Part shown: in pieces, positions 46,660-57,588 of the stretch
Numbering within the stretch: position 1 is the stretch's first letter
Layout: the number at the start of each line of letters is the position of its first letter
Source of the DNA: Heterodera schachtii
Taxonomy: Eukaryota > Nematoda > Chromadorea > Rhabditida > Heteroderidae
Direction of reading: 5' to 3'
DNA: 64,000 nucleotides
Assembly: GCA_023374025.1 (NCBI GenBank)
Contig: SIJG01000021.1
Coordinates: forward strand, 769,675-833,674
Position numbers and translations under genes: made by a program
Notes under the pieces: generated by a model
What the model saw: only the letters and a program-made list of their open reading frames with translations
The model's database searches: none
What the model was told of the DNA's origin: nothing

Positions 46660-47090
46660 AAAGTTTAGAATAAATTTCAAATAATTAATCAGAAATAATA
46701 AAATTTATAAATTTCTTATGGTTAAGTAAAATCATATGAATGATAATATAAATCAATAGAAAAAGAGTTTTGAAAAAGATAGCTAGAAGAGTCACGATCT
46801 TTATATGCAATAATTATAATTAAAGAAGCATTCTTTTTCATAATACATTCATTATATTTAAATTTTTTATGAAAAACTAATAAAAATCCTCTATTTGATG
46901 AATAAGATGATAATTATTACAACATGAATTAATTAAAATAATTTACTTCATTTCAATTTAAAAATGTAAAACTCCAAATTCAAATTTAAAAAATTAATTG
47001 AAAAAAGATTAAATAAAAACATTTGTAATTTGTTTTTATTTAAAATTTATAAAAAAAATTCATATAATATGATCTTATTAGTGGCATTCC
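46660..47090. other. AT-rich spacer, no feature seen
   Basis: No gene, RNA or repeat recognised. Confidence 0.4.
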
Positions 47091-47098
47091 GTTGTAAG

Positions 47099-47172
47099 AC
47101 CACTGCGAACTCAAAATGTACGAGGAGGACAGCACCATCGACATGGATATGCTGAAGTACATGAGAAATTAA
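47099..47172 (+). other. Isolated exon-like fragment
   Basis: An AG acceptor-like site is followed by a clearly coding-like frame, CELKMYEEDSTIDMDMLKYM, ending RN and stop at 47172. Base composition is much richer in GC than the surroundings. No partner exon was found within several kb, so it may be the last exon of a gene with long introns or a relic carried in by a transposon. Family not recognised. Confidence 0.3.
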
Positions 47173-47179
47173 AAATATA

Positions 47180-48100
47180 ATTTATAATTTAAGAAACATT
47201 TTTATAAAAATAAACCATTAAAATATTATAAAAAAATAGTAATAATCTGAAATGAAAAAATAATGCAAAAATCATAAGAAAAATGAAAAGCTGAATTTAA
47301 AAATATGTTAAAATGATGTATTTGTAAGAAAAAATAAATAAAACTATGATTTTAAAATATGAAAAATTTGGTTTAGATTGGAAAAAAGTATTACTAGGGC
47401 CTAATTATAATTAATTTTTAAAATGGAAAAAAAATATTACTAGAGCCTAATTACAGCGAAAATAATTTAAGAAGCAGCAAAAGAGGCAAAAAAATAAAAA
47501 AATTAAAAAAAATGTATAAACATTTTTAGCATCAACGAATTCGGATTTCCTTATTTTTAAAATATTATTTCTTAAAAACAATAAAGTTCAAAACGTATAT
47601 TATACCTTCATTAAAATAAATAAGAACAGTAATTATAACTTAGAAGTAAAGAAACAATGTATTTATTTTTTTATGTTATTAAAATGAAACAGAACCGATG
47701 AAAAGAGATTTATTAAAAATGGTAAATTATATAATAATTGTTACAAAATATTTGTTTTACATTAAAATATAGAACAAATTATTTTTGACACTAAAAAGAA
47801 GAAATAATACAACAACAAAAACTTAGAAAAAGGAATAAACTAATTAAAATATAAATTTTTAAATTTCAAAATATCGTATATTTAAATAATTTAAAAAAGA
47901 ATTATTTAAAAATCAAAGAGTAAAATGGGATTTATCATATTCTTGAAATTGATAAAAAAAAAAAATCAAAATTTTATTGCCAAGGGTTTCAGTTAGTTGC
48001 GACATATTCCTATCTGAAAGCGCATATCGTAACCAAATGACCTACTTTCCCTTACAAATTAGTCCTCAAATTCTTGGAATGGACTAATTATTTGAATTCA
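47180..48100. other. AT-rich stretch, no feature seen
   Basis: No gene, RNA or repeat recognised. Confidence 0.4.
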
Positions 48101-48107
48101 GAAACGG

Positions 48108-48210
48108 CTACTCGACATTTGAGGATTTGACATTTGAGGACACGTCTTTTGAGGACCCGATTTGAGGATATCCCCGACATTTGAGGACCCGACATTTGAG
48201 GACATAGACA
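48108..48210. repeat. Short direct repeats of a gacatttgagga motif
   Basis: Six variants of GACATTTGAGGA / CTTTTGAGGACCCGA follow one another within 100 bp, just before a hAT-type MITE. Confidence 0.6.
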
Positions 48211-48251
48211 CTTTCAAAAAATTAAATGGAAATTTTATTTTATATCATTAT

Positions 48252-48795
48252 TAGGGATTCTTTTTTTAGGCACAAAAAATCGCGAAATAGGCACCTAAAA
48301 TAGGCAAAAAAAATCGCAAAATAGGCATTAAATAGGCACAAAAATCCTCAAATAGGCACTAAAATAGGCAAAAAAAATTTGTTTATTAACGTTTTTTAGG
48401 TATTAAAACAATTAAAAATTAATTTAAAAAATTATTTTGCTTAGAAAAAATAATTAATTTTTGGTGAAGAATTTTTGTGAAAATTTTTTTTCAATTCTTA
48501 GGAGTGTATTTTCTAAAAAAATTTCAACTCGATTCTTAGGGGTGTATTTTTCATTTTTATTGCATTTTTGTTATGGATTTTTCCCAAAATCCTGAAAAAG
48601 TCGTCAAAAATGGCGAAATAGGCACAAAAATAGGCATTTAGGCATTAAGCACAAAAAGTCCAAAATAGGCAAAAATAGGCATTATAAAAGTCATCGTAGA
48701 CACCCCAAACAAAGCGGAAAACGCTTTTTTCGTGCTTATCTGTGCGTTTTAAATGCGCAGAAATTTTAGGCATTTGCCTAAAAAAAGAATCCCTA
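48252..48795. mobile_element. hAT-type MITE with perfect 8-bp target duplication
   Basis: Ends TAGGGATTCTTTTTTTAGGC and its exact reverse complement, flanked by ATCATTAT on both sides (48244-48251 and 48796-48803). The inside is built of aataggcaaaaa-type subrepeats. No transposase. Related in design, but not in sequence, to the elements at 21924, 22878 and 42000. Confidence 0.85.
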
Positions 48796-49189
48796 ATCAT
48801 TATAAATGAAGAAAATGCATTTTCCAAAGGCAAATGGGAGCAAATTTGGCAAAAAGTCTTCAAGGACAGCCGTTTTAATGCAATTTGTTCACAGATTTTG
48901 TACAAAAAATGACCAAATTTTAAGGTTTTTAGCCGATTTTTTAAAGAAAAATAAGGGTTTTTAGGGCCTTGGCGTCTGGAGAACCCTGGAAAAAATATTT
49001 ATTTACATAAAAATGTGTAATTTTTTAAAAGTTGAGTGGATTTTCGGGGACCCGGGAAAAATATTTGAAATTTTTAAGAAATTTTTTTAAGAAAATTATG
49101 CAAATAACATCATTATTTTATTTAATTTACATATTTTTATTTGCTAAATTGTAAGGTCTTAAGAAGAAAATGGAATTTGTCTGAAAAAT

Positions 49190-49402
49190 TATAGTGACTC
49201 CAATCCCGCGGGATCCCGCGGGATTGGCGAAATGGTCGGTAGGGATCCCGATTCGGGATCCCGATCAAATCCCGGTCCCGATCAATCCCGAAGATTTTTT
49301 TGGAAAAACGACCGGGACGGATCCCGAGGTCGGGATCCCGAATTTAATCCCGCGGGATCCCGACAAAATCCCGCGGGATCCCGATCCCGTCCGGTCTCTA
49401 AC
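49190..49402. repeat. GC-rich gggatcccg repeat cluster
   Basis: Many copies of ATCCCGCGGGATCCCG-type palindromes. The right end, CCCGTCCGGTCTCTA, matches in reverse the left end at 10399 (TAGAGATCGG), so both are likely pieces of one hAT-like MITE family. Confidence 0.55.
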
Positions 49403-49546
49403 GAAAACGGGCTGGCCCCACAAAAAAGGCATTTTCCAATGTAAATTTAAAATTAGCGCGCAAAAATTTACCCCAATTACACTATTTGGCGTTATGAATC
49501 ATTTTGTCTAACACTGGAGCGTACCCATAGTGCTTTTGTACGAGTT

Positions 49547-49568
49547 GTCATGACTCATGAGTCATGAC
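49547..49568. promoter_or_regulatory. Perfect 22-bp palindrome with AP-1-like sites upstream of the LOTUS gene
   Basis: A perfect inverted repeat whose centre is TGACTCATGAGTCA, that is, two head-to-head TGACTCA sites. It lies about 100 bp before the proposed start codon of the LOTUS/Tudor gene. TGACTCA is the classic bZIP (AP-1) site. Whether it is used is unknown. Confidence 0.45.
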
Positions 49569-49670
49569 ACTATTTAACAATGGATTTAAAAATTTGCTTT
49601 ATTTAGGTTGTTTTTTTGCTCTTCTTTAGCAAACAAAAATAAGACAAAAGCTGAATTCGAAACAAACGTT

Positions 49671-52600
49671 ATGAGCGTCGAAGAATCGCCACTTTTAAGG
49701 GAATTTAAGACCTTTCTGCAGGCGACTCTTGTCGCATTCGGAAGCGATGGTGCACCCTTTTCTCTGGTGAATCAGAGATTCAGGTCTGCAAAAAAATCAA
49801 TGTGTTTAGTACACAATACGAGTCGCATATATGACGGTTCGACCCGTTATCATTCCTATGTGTATTCAGCCGGACCAGTAACATTCCTAGGTGCTAATTG
49901 ACGTGTATCAACGTCCAAATACTAATCTTCCGGTTCGCTAATGTCTCGGTACACAAACCTTCCAAACTGCTAACAGCCGCCCCAAAATAGCAAAACAAAT
50001 AATAATTAGCGTAAAAATGATTGGAAAAGTAAGAATTATGGGACACGCATCTGCATTAAAACCGAAAGCCAACTTAGAAAACTTTGAATTCCATTTTTCT
50101 TAAACTCAGTTTTTCAGTGAGGATTGGGTTGGCTCGCCTTCTCTCAAGGAATACGCGGCCAAATTAGGTTATGTCCATCCAAATGGCATCTTCAAATTGT
50201 TGCAGTCAATCCCTGATCAGGTTTTTACATTTTTCACAAAACAATGATTAAACGAATGGAGATAGGTTTGAAAAGACAGCCGAAGCCAAACAATTCCCAT
50301 ATTTTTATTTTGTTTTGATTAGGTGACAATGATGGTAAATCCGACCGGCGAAGTCATTTTGAAACCGGTCCCTATGGAGGAAACACGCGACAACTTGGAA
50401 AAAATAGACGCAACAAACAAAGAACTCAAAGCGTATGTTTTTAAGCGTATTTTCCGCTTTTTGATCGTTGTCAGGCAAAAAATTTAAATATTCCAAATCG
50501 GTAGACGGCAGAACTTTTCCGAATAATCGAACAAGAATATTATACTTAGAAATTCAGACATTGTCAGCAATTAGCACCATTATCCGCTCCATCGTTTACT
50601 TACAAATTTAAAATTTGCTAACGCCATTAATTTTCAGTGAGAGAAAGCGTCGCCAGCAGTACCAACAGGGGCCTCTTCCAGCGTCGGTCATTGCGCAATT
50701 GGCGGCAGGCATCTGTTGGCCCCCGCCGGTGCCCGCCCAACCGTTGTCCTCGGTTTTTAACGCGAGCATTGAGCGTACCGCACCCGCCGCCACTCCATCT
50801 ATCGCTGCTGTTAGTCGACCACCGCCGCCGCCGATGACAAAGAAATTCAACCCAAATTTGATTCCGCTTGGAACGCCTCGGTTTGCGCGGTGTGCCAGTA
50901 CCAGCAACATCGCTGCGGACAGCAGCGCCGACGGTGGGCCCAGTGCTTCCGGTGTTCCTACTCCGTCGCCGATGGTATTCCATCCACCACACCAGCAGCC
51001 GCAACCGCAACGTGAGCGTTGTTACTAGTAAAAAAGTGGGGGAGTGCTTTTATCGCCTCGAGGGGCCGGGAGATTTTTTCCATAATTTCATCGAAAATTC
51101 GACAATTATCTTTGTGTTTTCTAAGGTTCGAAGGTATTCTTTGGGCAGCGTAAAAAAGCGTCACCTCCTGTCGCTGTGTCCCGCAACGATTTCGGAGATT
51201 TTGCGCCTCCTGTGGCCGTGTCCCGCAACGATTTTTTCGATATGCCACCTCCTGCCACCGTGTCTCGCAGCGATTTGCCGCCTCCTGCCGCCGTGTCCCA
51301 CAACGATTTGCCGCCTCCTGTCGCTGTGTCCCACAGCGATTTGGTGCAACCGTTGTCCACGGTCTTCAAGAGGAACGAGTGAGTTTGCTTTTCGGTGTTT
51401 CGTTGCTCCCATCACCCTAGTTGATAATTTTTAGAATTTTTGTTTTATTTTTGGGGTGTTCAATGTAAAAACCAAAAAAAAAAAAAACCATTGTTTTTTG
51501 ATCAGCTTGTTTTGTGTCTATTTAGAGCCTATTATGAAGAGGACTTTCATGCGTTGGCGTCGCCTCGGAATGGTTCACCGGAACCACGACCGGCGAAGGA
51601 GGAGCCGCACAACTCGCAGCAACCACAACCGGCGAAGGACGTGGCTCAAAATCTGCAGCAACCACAACCGGCCATGGATGTGGCGCACAATCTGCCAGTG
51701 CCTCCACCGCCGCCAGCAGACGTAAAACTAACAATTTATATAAACTTACACTCACTTTTGTATACTTTAAGTCTGTGCCATATTCAAGTGACGAAGATTA
51801 CTTTGAGGACATTTCTGACGATTCTGAGGACGACTGGGACTTACTTGACGGGGTTTTAGATCACAATGATTGGAATGAGGAGGAAGATGGCGAGGAATGT
51901 GGCGCATTTTTAGACAAATTCAGCCAAACCTACAGCAAACCTGTCCCGGTAGGGTAACATTTTTTGTTGTAAAACAATGGCCCATAACTTATAATTAAAA
52001 AGGGCGATAGGTACCCAGTTTTTGAATTCACTAAACTCTGGAATTTTCAAATTACTAATTTATCTCACCCACATTTTCAGGAGGGCATTTATCGTCTCAT
52101 CCACATTTTCCGGCAGAGCGGTGGTTCTTTCAGCAAAATCGACCTACTCGAGAAAAAGTATTCGGACAACTACGGCACCCGTTTGAACTCCACCGAGGTG
52201 TAAAGAATTAAACGTTCATTTTTAAATACTCCTTTTTGTAGCGAAACCGTCTCCTCGGTGCCCCGGCTGCCACTCGCATTGCCAAGGACTCTTTCTCAAG
52301 GGCGGCCTATCCGGGCCTGTTCCGAGTCACCGAGCGCATGGCCAATTATTACGGAGTCAATTTGTTGCCATGCCTTACAGGCATAAATCAATCGCAAAAC
52401 TAACTATTTTTTTCATTTAAAATTAATTTCCTAGGCAACTGCGTGGATCCATCGTTGTTTTGGTCTGCTTCTCCTCCTTTGAGTTCAGTGCCAAGCCGTC
52501 CCTCCACCTCAGCGTCTATCAAAAGGGAGCCGCCGTCCAACGTACCATCTCCGGCCCATTCCGTGGACACAACAACACGGAAGCCTATTGGTGGAGGACA

Positions 52601-53377
52601 AGTAAATTGTCTTATATCTAACTTTTGGAAATTCTATTTGAAGAATATTCTATATATTTTAACTGTGAGCAAATAAAAAGCCAAGCAGAATCTACCTCCG
52701 TCCCTTTCTGAATTTACTAAAATTTTGCCAAAAGAAACTAATTAACGGATTTCAAAAGAGGTTTTTTATTATTATTATTTTCAGCCCAAGCCTGCTGAAG
52801 ACATCCCTCGATTTACGCATTTCTGTGGGCAAACAATTGAGTCTGTGCTGAGGTAGTTCTTTTTATCATTGTCATTTTTAAATGCATTCATCGTTTTTAG
52901 CGCTTACGCCGATTTGTTGGACTCTCTGAAAGAACCGCCACTTTCTCCGCCGTTCAATGTTGGCCAATTCGTGCTGTTCCGTCATGATAAACTCGGCATG
53001 TGCCACGGGAAAGTTGTGCGTCAGGACAGTCAGCATTTGGTTGTGAAGCACTTGGTCACACAAGACGCTCACTATGTCAAGATGGAGGCCATTTTCGCCT
53101 TTCCCGACCAACTTTTGAAGGTGATTTTTCTGGTATTACTCAAATACAGTCTGTGGGCTATTTTTTACGACGACTTCAGTCATTTCTTTGAAAAAAGGGC
53201 AGTTTGATTAGGCTAAATATATTTTTCTTCATTAAACCAAAGCCTGCTGCTTCATTTCTTTATTTTTAGGAGTGTTCGACAAACTCTCGTCAGCCACGCA
53301 GCGAAATGGCTTCTCATCCGGGCACTCAACTCGCTTTTGCTGTGCCCATTAGTGAGCAGTTTTTCCACCATTTTTGA
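49671..53377 (+). CDS. lotr-1: LOTUS and Tudor domain germ-granule protein (LOTR-1-like), about 12 exons
   Basis: Likely RNA-granule protein of the TDRD5/7 and LOTR-1 type. The first exon gives MSVEESPLLREFKTFLQATL, then joins a 50118-50220 exon; together they form an OST-HTH/LOTUS domain ending GYVHPNGIFKLLQSIPDQ. A Pro/Ser-rich linker follows (50640-51010), then an exon with five repeats of the form PPPVAVSHNDL (51125-51378), a Gln/Pro repeat exon (51526-51720) and an acidic exon (51772-51948, DDSEDDWDLLDG). A second LOTUS-like domain spans 52081-52381 (GIYRLIHIFRQSGG; GLFRVTERMANYYGVNLLP), with a GC donor at its end. A Tudor-like domain is in 52902-53119 (FNVGQFVLFRHDKLGMCHGK). The last exon ends at a TGA at 53377. 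All splice phases I checked join. The start could lie upstream if another exon exists. LOTR-1 identity is inferred from domain order. Confidence 0.75.
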
Positions 53378-53842
53378 GGTGCTAAATTTTGAATGCTTTT
53401 CAATGCTTCTAACTTGATGTGTTAAGGCTGAAGAAATTTGCCATTGTTTGACGGTGCGGCCGATTAGAATTTTGTTTGTGTGATCTTTGATATGTTTACA
53501 TAGATGGTTATTTTTTGCATAATTTCTCATCGTTTTTTATTCAAATAAATTCGTCGATACATTTTGACTTTCTTTTCAATTGGCTGTTGTTTTATACAGG
53601 AATAAGTTATTCTTAACGTTTATCTATATTTTAAAACTTATTTTTAACCATTTGTTTGGGTTCGAACCAAATTGAAAAGTGAACATTTTAAAATTAATCC
53701 CATTAGAATGACACTTTTTAGTGAGGGGGAACACAAACTGTCGAAGAATGCCAGAACGATTTATTTTTTAAAGGAATCATTGAAGACACTGACCCTTATA
53801 CATATTTTCAGCTTTTTCACGGAATACACAACATTTTTGGAA

Positions 53843-55435
53843 ATGAGTGATCACTCCACTCGGCGCAAAGTGTTGCTGAAAATCATTTTGTTAGGTTTCT
53901 GTCCAAAACACTGAAATGTTCAAATGAAGAGCCTCTGAACTGTTTAGGCGAAGCTGGGGTTGGCAAATCATCACTTATGAACCAATATGTGAATCGACAG
54001 TTTGTCAGTGCGTACAAAGCGACGGTAATTTATTCTTAACTGCCTTTTCTCATTAGTGTAAGTGTTAAATGCCGTACGAATGACTGGGACCTCCCCGAAG
54101 TCCGGGCGAATTCGATTTTTATTTGTATTAATTTATCTTGGTCTTTTTCCGACGCAAACCCGGATAAAAACTGCCACCAATTCAGCCCCGATTTGTCTGG
54201 AATTGTTGCTGTTTTGCTGAACTGAGCTTCCCTCTTTTAGCATGGTTTTAACCCTCGTCCCATTTTTAAACCTTTTCTTGGTCCGGCATTCTTTCAAAAT
54301 CTTTGTTTTATTGCCATTTCCACTTAAATACAAAAACGTTTCCTTCTCTCTGGCCCAGGTTGGCTGTGATTTCCTGACCAAAACCATCACCGTGGACGGC
54401 ACCGAAGTGAAAATGCAAATTTGGGACACGTGCGGCCAGGAGCGCTTCCAATCGTTGGGCAACGCTTTCTACCGGGGCTCGGACGCGTGCATTTTGGTGG
54501 GCCAGTCAAATAAATGCCATAAACTCATTTTGTGGCATCGAATCTCTGAAAAAAAATTTTGACAATCTTTTTTTTGATTTTCTGTCACACAATTTATTAA
54601 AAATTTAATTCAATAGAAATAGTAATCAAAAAAACAGAAAGTTGAATTTTATCTATGTGCCATTTTTCTGGATTGTGCGCTTCAAAAAATGCTTTTTTCA
54701 TTGTCATGTCACCACGTTTTTTGCAGGTGTTCGATGTGACCAATGCAACATCGTTCAAATGCCTGGAGAGTTGGCTTGATGAATTTCTCGTTTTAGCAAG
54801 GTTTTTTTTCCAAAATACCGGTCTTCCCAATATTCTCTCTCTTCCTCTCCCCCTTGTTCAGTCCGCTGGAGCCCGACTCATTTCCGTTCATGGTGCTCGG
54901 CAACAAAATTGACCGCGACCCGGAGCGGGCGGTGTCCAGTCGCAAGGCGCAGAATTGGTGCGAACGGCACGGCGGCACCGGCACGAAAAACATTCGATAC
55001 ATGGAGGTGGGTGGCGGGCAAATTCTGACAAATTCTCCAAAATTGACGATTTCTGGCTTCGTGCCATGTAAATTCCAACTTGAAAACCGAATAACCATTT
55101 TAATTTTCTTTTCTTGGGTCATACATTTTCATACCATTCAAATTTTCCTTCCAAATTTGAGGCTTCTGCGAAGAGTGCCGCAAACGTTGAGGAGGCATTT
55201 GAGGCGATTGTGCGCGACGCATTGGCACGCGCTGCGCAAGACGAACAGCAAAGAGAACCCGTCGGTGGGTGGTGCCAATGTTTTTGGATTACTACAATTG
55301 GGGGGAGGGGTTATGGTCTACTTATTTTAATTAGTCTATTCACTAGTCTTACTTAAAGTCTCGATCGGGTAGACTCGTAAAAAAGCGAAGGAGCCGGAGC
55401 ACGACAAAACGGCGCCACAACAAAATAATAATTAA
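53843..55435 (+). CDS. Rab7-like small GTPase, 7 exons
   Basis: Membrane-traffic GTPase of the late-endosome Rab7 group, or a lineage-specific paralogue. Exons 53843-53894, 53948-54024, 54359-54496, 54727-54800, 54862-55006, 55162 to about 55265, and a short last exon ending at 55435. The P-loop [19 protein letters not shown] follows KVLLKIILL, as in Rab7. Next come switch I/DFLTK (VGCDFLTK), switch [21 protein letters not shown] with Cys for the usual Ala, VLGNKID, and [17 protein letters not shown]. The expected C-terminal prenylation cysteines are not seen: the likely last exon reads [15 protein letters not shown]. The last splice is uncertain, and a missed exon could supply a Cys motif. 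A pyrimidine-AG site 30 nt before the ATG could be a trans-splice acceptor. Confidence 0.8.
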
Positions 55436-55439
55436 AAGT

Positions 55440-56400
55440 TTATAGTAAACATTCAAAATTTTTCACACCTGACCTAACTAGACAAAATTTATTAAGAAAA
55501 TTTCAAGCAAATAAAAAAATTAAAGATTTTTTTGGAAATTAAACAAATTTCGTTTTAAGTAATACCTAGGTATCCAAAAAAGTTCAAAATAAATATTAAG
55601 TAATTTTTCTTGTAGTTTTATATATATATATATATGTTTTTTGCGGCGACGTTTTGGGGTCCTCCGGGGGTAAAGCGACGGTCGGACAGAAAAAAGCCTC
55701 TGTTTCATAGTATTGGCACTCCTCTAAAAAGGCCTATCTATCCGTTGAACTGAACTCTTATGGATTTCTCCTATTTCAGAATTTCCTGATCAGATCGATT
55801 TTGGCAATGGTCGCAGTGACGAGCGGACGACGCGCGAGTCTTCTTGTTTCTGCTGATTGTGAGCAGCAGCAACACACTTTTTTGTCTGCCATTATTTCTT
55901 CATCTTCTCAATTCTATGCCAAAATCGATTTATTATTATTGTTTAATTTCATATTTTGCCGTATTTATTCGCCCAATCATATTTTGATGTTTTAAGTCGG
56001 CGGAATTGTTCATTTTTAATTATCGTCCAATTTTGGTTTCCCCATTTAATTTCCTTAAACACTCTGTTATCTGTTGGAAATTATTTCCTCATCGAAATTC
56101 AATTTAATTTGAATTATAATTTAATTTAGTCTTTATTAAAAAAGTTTCCAAGAAATGTTCTGTATATTTACCTCCTTTTTCACTTTGTCCAACATTTCCT
56201 TTGCTTGTTAATTAATTGTAAGCATTGCCATATTGCATATTATTTTTTGAAATGCGCATAATTCTAGTAAAATTTTTTGGTAACTTTATAACTTGAAATG
56301 GAATGTGACATGGTACTTGCTTAATTGCTCGCCCAATTACCATTTAATTCACCGTTCTACCTTTTAAACCAAAAAAAAAATCGGATATTTTCAGAATTAT
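55440..56400. other. Spacer before the RTRAF gene
   Basis: No gene recognised. A (TA)n tract lies at about 55620-55636. The expected N-terminal exons of RTRAF were searched for here by eye and not found. Confidence 0.4.
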
Positions 56401-56409
56401 TTGCGCTTA

Positions 56410-57305
56410 ATGGAAGTTGACGGCCCTCAGCAGCCGCAGGACGGGGCGAGCAGTGCACTAAACAATGGTAGAAGTCATTTCCTTGTCATTAGTTTCCGTT
56501 TAGTCGCCGCCCGAAATCTCGCCGAGACAATCATCGCTAGAAACTTAATAAGATTGAAAAATTTCTGAAAATTCACAAAAAAAATTATAGACGTCGAGAT
56601 TTTGTGGAGCCATTGATATATAAAAAGAGTTCGAATACAAAATTAAAGACACAGTTGGGGATTGCTCTAATTTTCATAATCTAGCGCTTTTTGAAGAATC
56701 ACAAATTTTGCCCTCCTTTTCAGTTTCCGCCTCCGAACTTGCACAAACCGTGCGCGAGTTGGCCACCCTTTTTGGCATCGCTGCTCATCCGAATCCGCTC
56801 GTCATGCTCCGTGCCATTGAAAAACGAGTCGTTGACATAAAAATGGCATTGAACGGGGGCGACGGAGCGCCAAAAAATGTGATATTTTAAACGAATTAAT
56901 TTTTTAATTTCAAAAGAAAAATTCTTTTTCTATTCCAGCCTTTGAATGTTGTGCCGTTGGAGCTTTTGGCAACTGGTCTGTAGACTTTAAAATTTTGTGA
57001 TTTTTTTGACACCAAAATTTGTTTGTTTTTTTTTTGTCCAGCAATGATCGGGGTTTCATTTCCTTACTATTTTTTGTCCATTTTTTATTATGCATTTGTT
57101 TTCCGTTAATCCCCCTCCCCTTTCCCCTTAAGGTACGCCGCCGAGCGGCTCGCGTTCGTTTGACAACGCCTTGCGCGTGTTGCGCCTGCTGCACACGGCG
57201 CGGATGCGCGAGTTGCAGACGCGCATCAACGCAACCATCGTGGAAGTGCAAAAGGTGACGGCCAACCCACGCGCGGACCTCAGTTTGGGCCGAATCGGAC
57301 GATGA
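56410..57305 (+). CDS. RTRAF/C14orf166-family protein, C-terminal part only, 4 exons
   Basis: RTRAF (hCLE/CGI-99) acts in the tRNA-ligase complex and in RNA transcription and transport. Exons 56410-56467, 56724-56878, 56939-56975 and 57133-57305. The protein reads MEVDGPQQPQDGASSALN, then ELATLFGIAAHPNPLVMLRA, and ends with the strongly conserved RVLRLLHTARMRELQTRINA and NPRADLSLGRIGR. Length is about 140 residues against about 240 in the human protein: the N-terminal domain with its WLED motif is absent. A good AG acceptor sits 16 nt before the ATG; it could be an SL trans-splice site, making this a short protein, or the acceptor for unseen upstream exons. Confidence 0.75.
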
Positions 57306-57588
57306 GAGAGACGACGACAAATGGAAAGGGGGGGGGGATTGATACGTGCTTATAAACACCATTTTTGATGCATTTTCAAATTAGGAAATCAAATTGAAAA
57401 CGGAGGATTTTTCACCCAAATTTCCATTGTCTTCTTGTTTTTCGTTTTTTCCATATTTATATTTATGCTTTTTCAATAAATAAACTATTAATATTATTAC
57501 TCCATTCTTTTGCCTCTGTTCGTTCTCACTTCGAATATTTAATTTATTTTTCAACGATTGTTGGTTTTTCATGTTTTTAATCCTTTAA

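Noticed and set aside
50627..51369. Overlapping minus-strand open frames opposite the LOTUS gene linker
   Set aside because: They are shadows of a GC-rich Pro/Ser coding region. The plus-strand frame joins upstream and downstream exons in phase.
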